This document shows, one piece after another, positions 1 to 4,591 of a DNA stretch of 7,201 nt (the stretch's first letter is position 1; each line of letters begins with the position of its first letter). This stretch comes from Candidatus Pacearchaeota archaeon ex4484_31. Its GTDB lineage: Archaea > Nanobdellota > Nanobdellia > Pacearchaeales > UBA284. Location of the stretch: NCBI GenBank assembly GCA_002254805.1, contig NJDW01000010.1, positions 1 through 7,201 of the forward strand, read 5' to 3'. The position numbers and the translations under genes were made by a program. The notes below the pieces were generated by a model. The model worked only from the letters and a program-made list of their open reading frames with translations, ran no database searches and was not told the DNA's origin.

Positions 1-30
1 TAAACTAAAAAGAATTTTCTAATGTGGCTC

Positions 31-187
31 GCTGACGCCGACTTCCTCGCTCCGCTCGGACTTTTGCTATCGCAAAAGGAATATAACAGCGGATAAACGT
101 TCAGTCCTTGAAGGGCTTCACCCAAATTGGCTCGCAAGCTTGCCAACTTCGTTTATCTGCAATATGTTATATTCAATCAGCGTCGGC
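31..187. repeat. Nested inverted-repeat island (structured RNA or small palindromic element)
   Basis: This stretch is visibly richer in G and C than the AT-rich DNA around it and contains no convincing reading frame. Its arms pair over long distances. Positions 31-41 pair with 177-187 (11 positions, one wobble and one mismatch on the + strand). Positions 79-99 pair with 150-174 as a 21-bp stem (10+3+8 bp, one G-U) broken only by a 4-nt bulge at 161-164. Local hairpins fill the rest: 51-60 (TCCG/CGGA), 61-78 (CTTTTGC/GCAAAAG, 4-nt loop), 109-120 (TGAAG/CTTCA) and 127-146 (TTGGC/GCCAA around the palindrome GCAAGCTTGC). The whole can be drawn as a multi-branched fold closed by the outer helix. 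It could be a noncoding RNA, a MITE- or REP-like mobile palindrome, or an upstream regulatory structure. The pairing is seen directly; the role is not known. Confidence 0.7.
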
Positions 188-203
188 TTCCAGAGAGAAA
201 AAG

Positions 204-213
204 TTTATTAAAT
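204..213 (+). promoter_or_regulatory. Archaeal TATA-like box for the radical SAM gene
   Basis: TTTATTAAAT is preceded by a purine-rich stretch (192-203) that could serve as a BRE. Its centre is about 20 bp before the ATG at 229 and about 26 bp before the in-frame ATG at 235. The usual archaeal spacing from TATA centre to transcription start (about 25-27 bp) would put the start of the RNA almost exactly on the second ATG. Assigned by pattern and position only. Confidence 0.5.
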
Positions 214-228
214 ATGTTAAAATAACTT

Positions 229-1227
229 ATGATTATGGAAACAAAACTTAGGTATGTAGCATTTCACCTAACTTATGTTTGCGAAAATAAATGTCCTTAT
301 TGCTACATTGGAAATAAGGGACGAGAAAAACATCCCCCGCTTGAAAAGGTTAAAAGGATTATAGAAAACCTGGCAAAGAATAACATAGAAAAGATTCTCT
401 TAGTTGGAGGAAATCCTTGTACTTATCCGAATTTGAAAGAGGTTGTTGAATTGATCAAAAATTTGGGACTTAGATGTTATATTTTATCAAATACATTAGA
501 ATTTGGGCAAAATTTAAATTTCTTTTTAGACAAAATTGATGATTTTCAAGCTACTATTTTAGGTTCAAATGCTGAAGAACATGATAGCGAAGCTGGGAGA
601 AAAGGAGCTTATGAAATTTTGATTAGAAACATTAAACTTTTGAATCAAAAAAGGAGAAAAGCAACCATTGCTATTTCCCTTCATAAACATAATTACAACA
701 AAATTTTTGATATCGTAAAAAATTTGGTAGAAAAAGAGAAGATAAAAATTAAAGAATTAGTTGTTCAAAGAGTAATTCCGTGTGGAAGGGCAGCAAACAC
801 ATTAAGATTTTCTGTAACTAAAGACCAAGTTCCTGTTATCTTTGAACAACTTTACAAGGTTAAAGAACTTTATAATTTAGCAATTGACTTTGAGGATCCT
901 TTCCCTCTCTGCATAATCCCTGAAAAATATAGACACCTTCAAAATAAACCTTGTGAGTGGGGTTTTACGAAAGGTTCTATAAATTTTAATGGTGATCTAG
1001 CAAGATGTGGTGCAGATAGTAGATTTTTGTTGGGAAATATTTTTAAAATAGACAACCTACAAAAATTCTGGAAAGAGAATCCTATATTAATTGATTTTAG
1101 GAATAGAAAATGGCTTCCACAAAAATGTCAAGAGTGTGAATTATTAGAAAAATGTGGTGGGGGTTGTTCACTATCAAGAATTACAGACGAAGATCATGAA
1201 TGTGATATTTTATGTCCGTTTTGTTAA
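229..1227 (+). CDS. Radical SAM/SPASM domain protein, probable peptide- or protein-modifying enzyme
   Basis: This is an iron-sulfur enzyme expected to cleave S-adenosylmethionine and start radical chemistry in the cytoplasm. The radical SAM cluster motif is CxxxCxxC at C18, C22 and C25, followed by Y26. The SAM-binding GGxP motif is present as GGNPC (60-64) instead of the common GGEP. A SPASM-type C-terminus that would hold extra Fe-S clusters has C242, C260, then C300-x2-C303-x5-C309-x3-C313, and C325, C329 and C332, the last cysteine being the final residue. NGDLARCG (254-261) and the PCGRA stretch (184-188) are also typical of this class. At 332 residues it is a compact but complete family member. 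Members often mature ribosomal peptides, but no clear precursor peptide is seen beside it, so the substrate is unknown. The start could be ATG 229 or ATG 235; promoter spacing favours 235 (330 residues). Confidence 0.85.
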   Translation: MIMETKLRYVAFHLTYVCENKCPYCYIGNKGREKHPPLEKVKRIIENLAKNNIEKILLVGGNPCTYPNLKEVVELIKNLGLRCYILSNTLEFGQNLNFFLDKIDDFQATILGSNAEEHDSEAGRKGAYEILIRNIKLLNQKRRKATIAISLHKHNYNKIFDIVKNLVEKEKIKIKELVVQRVIPCGRAANTLRFSVTKDQVPVIFEQLYKVKELYNLAIDFEDPFPLCIIPEKYRHLQNKPCEWGFTKGSINFNGDLARCGADSRFLLGNIFKIDNLQKFWKENPILIDFRNRKWLPQKCQECELLEKCGGGCSLSRITDEDHECDILCPFC

Positions 1228-1248
1228 AATAAAAATGTAGTGGTAAAA

Positions 1249-1403
1249 ATGATTGAAATAAACGAAGAATTGAAAAAATTAATTGAAGAAAATGCTTTAG
1301 CATTTGCAACTGTGGATGAAAAACGGAAATTCCCTTAGTGCAAGAGTTGCTAGTAAAAAAACATGAAAAAATAGAAGAGGAAATAGAAAAAATGCAAAAG
1401 TAA
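1249..1403 (+). pseudogene. Broken remnant of a pyridoxamine-5'-phosphate-oxidase-like (FMN-binding) gene
   Basis: The ATG at 1249 opens a frame of only 29 codons, ending in TAG at 1336-1338. Its product starts with an acidic helix and then ALAFATVDE, which resembles the N-terminus of PNPOx-fold flavoproteins (ATVDENGxP...). If one A of the run at 1319-1323 is removed, reading continues as NGNSLSARVASKK, which fits the same family. If one A of the 7-A run at 1355-1361 is also removed, reading continues as HEKIEEEIEKMQK to a TAA at 1401-1403. The repaired frame would be only 50 residues, far short of a normal family member (roughly 130-200), so an internal deletion is likely as well. A GTGGT a few bases before the ATG could be a weak ribosome site. 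It lies 21 bp after the radical SAM stop. Alternative: a real 29-residue peptide. Confidence 0.5.
1355..1392 (-). terminator. Oligo-T cluster downstream of the DegV-DAK fusion gene
   Basis: Read on the - strand there are T-runs of 6, 6 and 7 (1387-1392, 1366-1371, 1355-1361), starting about 17 bp after the stop codon of the fusion gene. Archaeal RNA polymerase stops at oligo-T without needing a hairpin, so this is a reasonable termination zone. It coincides with the end of the broken reading frame on the other strand. Confidence 0.4.
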
Positions 1404-1405
1404 TC

Positions 1406-1418
1406 TTTTTATTTCTTA
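1406..1418 (+). terminator. Oligo-T stretch ending the radical SAM transcript
   Basis: TTTTTATTTCTT is the first clear T-rich stretch on the + strand after the radical SAM gene and the remnant behind it. It starts just before, and runs into, the 3' end of the opposing gene. Assigned only from T content and position. Confidence 0.25.
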
Positions 1419-3508
1419 TCAAGAATGACTATTTTTTCTCCACTTTTTCCCTCCTTTACAACATATTTCCATTCTCCGGTTTCACCTGTCTTGCTTCCGA
1501 GTATTGTTTCTAATTTTTCTTCTAGTTCTCCCAATTCCTCATCTTCCAAATTTGAATAAACTTTATCTTTTATTACCAAAACTTTGCAGGGAATGTTATC
1601 CAAAAGGGCAGAAAACAGTTCTTTATACTTTCGCAATTCTCTAGCAAGTTTAATCTCTCTAAATGGCCATAGCAGTCTTAAACCTAGCCAATAACCCGAC
1701 CATGCAACATAGTTTGGAATGAGTTTTACTTTTTCTGCAAGCATAAAAAACTGGTTCTTTGCAAGAGTAAGAAAAGACTGCTCAAGAGAACTTTTTTTTA
1801 TCAATTCATATTCTTTCATTATTTCCATCACTTTTTCTTCTTGACCTGGTAAGATATGAAGATGAAGAAGGAAAGAATCCTTTTTAGGAACTACACTTAG
1901 TTCCTTTATTTCCATCCTCCTCAGTTTCTCGGTTATTTTTTCTATATTTTTTTCCCTTATTCTGTACTCGAGACAGAATCCTTTGGTTTTTGCTTCTCTT
2001 GGCTTGTAATAAAAAAACATCTTTTGTTTTGTTATCTCGCTTTCCAATTTCTTTTTAGTACTCTTTATTTCCTCTTTTCTTCCTAAAACTTCAACAAAAG
2101 CTTCGAGGAAATAAGTAAAAGCAAGTGCACCGCTATCAACAACATTTTTCTTTTTCAGTATCTCAGGTCTTTCCTCTGGATTTAAAACAGCATCCACACT
2201 TTTTTTATAAGCATTAACAAACAACCTATCTATTCTTTTTTCATCCGCACTTTTAAAGGTTTCATAAGTTTTTCTTATTGTTGTAAGTATAGTCCCTTCT
2301 CTTGGCCCAACTTTTTTAAAGGAATCATAAGACTGCCTTGTAGCCTCTTTTAACATCTCTTCCAACATTTTCTTATCAATTTCCCTATCTTTTCCTTTTT
2401 CTTTTTTTTCTTCTCTTTTCTTTTTTTCATAACCAAAAAGCAATCCTGAAAAAAAAGCATTTATACATGTACCAGAATAACCGCATGCGTTTCTACTCAA
2501 CTCTTCGTTTATTTTTGAAAGAAGATTTTCTGATTTTTTTAATTTCATAACAGGCCTAAGAGTGGTTTCCAGGTTGTTTCCTGTATCTGAATCTATAACT
2601 GGAAAAACATTCAACTTATTCAAAAGTCCTTTTTGTTTCTTTATCTTTTCATAGAATTTTTTTAAAGCAAGTAAAATAATTTCAGGTTCTATAAATTCAT
2701 AACCATCTCTTTTTATAGCAACCGCAATAGTATTTGGTCCTGCACTGACGGCAACTCCTCTACTTAGTCTAGACTCAATATAGTTGTTTGTTAGTTTTCT
2801 CAACTCTTTTTTTATTTCTCCTACTCCTTCCTCTCTTCCATAACTTAAATGAATATAAAATCTTTCACCATAGCCTATATTCTTCTCTACAAATTCCTTT
2901 ACAACATCAACCAAATCAGATTTTTTTCTTATGAATCTTTCTTTTTTTACTTTTCCTTCTTTTATAGAAAAAATAGGGATAAATCCAAAAAAATCTAGTA
3001 TCTTTGTTCCTATTCCTTTCAATCCGCCTACCCTTCCTGTCCTAATCAAAAATTTTAAATTGGGAGCACCAAACAAAAATATATCATCCTTTACTTTTTT
3101 CAGGTTCTCGTAAGCTTCTTCTATATTTTTATACTTCAAAGCTTCTTGAACAAAAAAATAAATAGAAGCGAAGGCCTGACCAGAATCAAAAACTCTTGCC
3201 TTGATATTTTCCTTTCTCAATCTTTCCGCAACTTCTTCAAATGCTTCGGTTATTTTGCTAAACTTCTTGGGCAAAGAAATAAACAAAATTTCCTCTTTAA
3301 AATCTTTAATTAATTTTTTAATTTTTTCGTAGATAAAAGAACTACTTGGCGAGGCAGTAGTTGGAAAATCTTTCTTCTTTTCATTAAGAAATTCGTAAAA
3401 TTCTTCGAGTTTTGAAGGAAGAGGTTGTTTTGAGTTTATATGAAAAGGAATCACAACAACATTTTCTGGAAGATTTTTATAACTTATAGTTTCATCCACC
3501 ACTATCAT
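1409..3508 (-). CDS. Single-chain DegV (FakB-like) / DhaL-kinase (FakA-like) fusion protein
   Basis: Bacterial FakB (DegV family) carries a fatty acid that FakA phosphorylates on its carboxylate; here both parts lie in one 699-residue chain. DegV part, about 1-275: TTASPSS (50-56, the TSxPS site), VFDSG (106-110), IRTGRVGG (155-162) and SAGPNT (255-260), matching the usual motif order. FakA/DhaL nucleotide and Mg-binding part, about 277-475: NVFPVIDSDTG (300-310; family form NVFPVPDGDTG), ACGYSGT (341-347; family ARGNSG), REGTILT (403-409) and VVDSGALAF (456-464). FakA-like middle part, about 495-570, ending in LHLHILPG (family VHVHT...PG). The last 130 residues (571-699) are not recognised. 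A charged linker (361-380) interrupts the DhaL part. The SSxLSGT motif of DegV is degenerate (SLPKKFSKIT, 78-87). Cytoplasmic. It follows map on the same strand after 139 bp but has its own TATA-like box. Fold assignment is firm; activity and lipid ligand are inferred. Confidence 0.85.
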   Translation of the reverse strand: MIVVDETISYKNLPENVVVIPFHINSKQPLPSKLEEFYEFLNEKKKDFPTTASPSSSFIYEKIKKLIKDFKEEILFISLPKKFSKITEAFEEVAERLRKENIKARVFDSGQAFASIYFFVQEALKYKNIEEAYENLKKVKDDIFLFGAPNLKFLIRTGRVGGLKGIGTKILDFFGFIPIFSIKEGKVKKERFIRKKSDLVDVVKEFVEKNIGYGERFYIHLSYGREEGVGEIKKELRKLTNNYIESRLSRGVAVSAGPNTIAVAIKRDGYEFIEPEIILLALKKFYEKIKKQKGLLNKLNVFPVIDSDTGNNLETTLRPVMKLKKSENLLSKINEELSRNACGYSGTCINAFFSGLLFGYEKKKREEKKEKGKDREIDKKMLEEMLKEATRQSYDSFKKVGPREGTILTTIRKTYETFKSADEKRIDRLFVNAYKKSVDAVLNPEERPEILKKKNVVDSGALAFTYFLEAFVEVLGRKEEIKSTKKKLESEITKQKMFFYYKPREAKTKGFCLEYRIREKNIEKITEKLRRMEIKELSVVPKKDSFLLHLHILPGQEEKVMEIMKEYELIKKSSLEQSFLTLAKNQFFMLAEKVKLIPNYVAWSGYWLGLRLLWPFREIKLARELRKYKELFSALLDNIPCKVLVIKDKVYSNLEDEELGELEEKLETILGSKTGETGEWKYVVKEGKSGEKIVILDKK

Positions 3509-3532
3509 CTAAAAAAATAGTATATCAACCTT

Positions 3533-3543
3533 TTAAATTTTAT
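3533..3543 (-). promoter_or_regulatory. TATA-like box for the DegV-DAK fusion gene
   Basis: On the - strand this reads AAATTTAAAAG-like DNA centred about 28 bp before the ATG at 3508. The spacing suits a leaderless or nearly leaderless transcript, and no clear Shine-Dalgarno site precedes the ATG. The region is very AT-rich, so chance matches are likely. Confidence 0.4.
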
Positions 3544-3551
3544 CTACTTTA

Positions 3552-3579
3552 AAATTAAGAAAAATTAAATTAAGAAAAA
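3552..3579. repeat. Two perfect 13-bp direct repeats upstream of the fusion gene
   Basis: AAATTAAGAAAAA occurs at 3552-3564 and again at 3567-3579, a 15-bp period, beginning about 10 bp upstream of the TATA-like box of the fusion gene. It may be a binding site for a regulator or simply low-complexity DNA. The rest of the intergenic space (3580-3647) holds AT-rich T-runs on the + strand (3595-3623) with no gene that they would serve. Confidence 0.55.
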
Positions 3580-3647
3580 AATCAATGGATAGGTTTTTTA
3601 CTTTTTTAAAATTTTTTGGTTTTAATATGCGAACTCTGAAACAATTT

Positions 3648-4544
3648 TTAACTTTCTTTTGTTAAAATAACACAGCCGTTTTTTGTAACTAAAACTGTAT
3701 GTTCTGTTTGGCTAACAGCAGCTTTAGTTTTTTCTACAAGTAAAGGATATCTATAAAGAATTTGAGATTTTTCTAAAAGGCTTAAAGGAACTAGGATTGA
3801 ATTGCCAAAGCAATTGACAAGCCAACGAGATGAAAAAGGCAAGCCTTTGTAGTTCTTTTCAATAAATTCCAAAAGCTTTCTAGCTTTTTTATCTCTGATT
3901 GGATAGTTAAAAGTTAGTTGTCTGTAAATACAGCTTGGCTCATCGTTAACGACAAGGCCTTCTCCGTATGTAGCGAAAGGTTCTACAGCAATTATCATTC
4001 CTTCTTCAAGCTTGAAATTGCTACCGTCATCATAGTTTGGTATTTTTAAGCTACCATGTAATTTCCACCTTCTTATTTCATGACCCGTAAGGTTTTTTAT
4101 CGGTAAAAAACCAAATGAACGAATTGTATCTTCTATTGTTTTGCCTATTTCACATAGCTTGATGCCAGGCTTTATGATTTTTATTGCTTCTTTCAATGCT
4201 TTTTCAGAGGCCTTTATCAATTCTTCATGCTTTTTTTCTTCTGTCAGATCAACAGAGCATGCTGTATCAGAAATAAAGCCATCTATGTTTATTCCAAGGT
4301 CTATTTTTAAAAGTCCTTTTGCAACATTTCTATCTTTGTAACAAGGACTGTAATGAGCTGCTATGCTGTCAACAGAAAGATTTGTTGGAAAGGCAAATCT
4401 ATGTTTTGCTTTTTCTTCAATCTTCTCTATTAGTTCTAGTAAAGGCATTCCACTTTTCACTATTTTTCTTGCATAACTCAAAAGTCTTGCTGCTTCTTTT
4501 CCAGCCTCTTTCCACTTTTTTAACTCTTCCTTTGGTGGAAGCAT
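3648..4544 (-). CDS. map: Methionine aminopeptidase, type II (archaeal)
   Basis: Removes the initiator methionine from new proteins in the cytoplasm; an essential dinuclear metal hydrolase of the pita-bread fold. Numbered from the ATG at 4544 (298 residues), the five metal ligands are all present: D82 (KIDLG), D93 (SDTA), H155 (TGHEI), E188 (VEPF) and E281 (QTEHT). This is almost the same spacing as in the Pyrococcus enzyme. The substrate-pocket histidine H64 lies in AAHYSP. The stretch from about residue 190 to 275 is the helical insertion that distinguishes type II from type I enzymes. A TTG one codon earlier (4547) could extend the frame by one residue, but the ATG fits both the N-terminus of relatives and the promoter distance of about 25 bp. 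It is divergent from the surface protein gene and upstream of the DegV-DAK gene on the same strand. Complete, no odd residues seen. Confidence 0.95.
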   Translation of the reverse strand: MLPPKEELKKWKEAGKEAARLLSYARKIVKSGMPLLELIEKIEEKAKHRFAFPTNLSVDSIAAHYSPCYKDRNVAKGLLKIDLGINIDGFISDTACSVDLTEEKKHEELIKASEKALKEAIKIIKPGIKLCEIGKTIEDTIRSFGFLPIKNLTGHEIRRWKLHGSLKIPNYDDGSNFKLEEGMIIAVEPFATYGEGLVVNDEPSCIYRQLTFNYPIRDKKARKLLEFIEKNYKGLPFSSRWLVNCFGNSILVPLSLLEKSQILYRYPLLVEKTKAAVSQTEHTVLVTKNGCVILTKES

Positions 4545-4562
4545 CAAAAAGGAAGAAAAAAA

Positions 4563-4574
4563 CTTTTTAAATAG
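4563..4574. promoter_or_regulatory. Shared symmetrical TATA-like element between map and the surface protein gene
   Basis: The 47 bp between the two divergent ATGs (4544 and 4592) contain a single strong TATA-like core, CTTTTTAAATAG, with the self-complementary centre TTTAAA (4566-4571). The centre is about 24.5 bp from the map ATG and about 23.5 bp from the ATG at 4592. Both genes would therefore be leaderless if the one element is read in both directions. Orientation would be decided by the flanking BRE bases: A/G-rich on the left for the + gene, less clear on the right. Confidence 0.6.
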
Positions 4575-4591
4575 TTATTGTTTCTAAGTTA

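Noticed and set aside
31..187. tRNA or rRNA fragment in the GC-rich island
   Set aside because: No T-loop motif, acceptor stem with a CCA side or anticodon arm of the right size could be drawn; the stems are too long for a tRNA.
1249..1338. Precursor peptide for the radical SAM enzyme
   Set aside because: The 29-residue product has no Cys/Gly-rich or repeated core, and its C-terminal part continues as a flavoprotein-like sequence once A-run shifts are allowed; kept only as an alternative.
2931..3113. Short + strand frame inside the DegV-DAK gene
   Set aside because: It is the complement of conserved DegV codons and encodes Phe/Pro/Ser-rich sequence with no start signals.
3552..3579. CRISPR-like repeats
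   Set aside because: Only two 13-bp low-complexity units with a 2-bp gap; no spacers and no cas genes in the window.
3595..3627. Terminator in the map to DegV-DAK intergenic region
   Set aside because: The T-runs are on the + strand, where no gene ends; on the - strand they are A-runs and would not terminate map.
4141..4570. Two + strand frames antisense to map
   Set aside because: They are complementary to the metal-ligand region and N-terminus of map and show no domain, ribosome site or promoter of their own.
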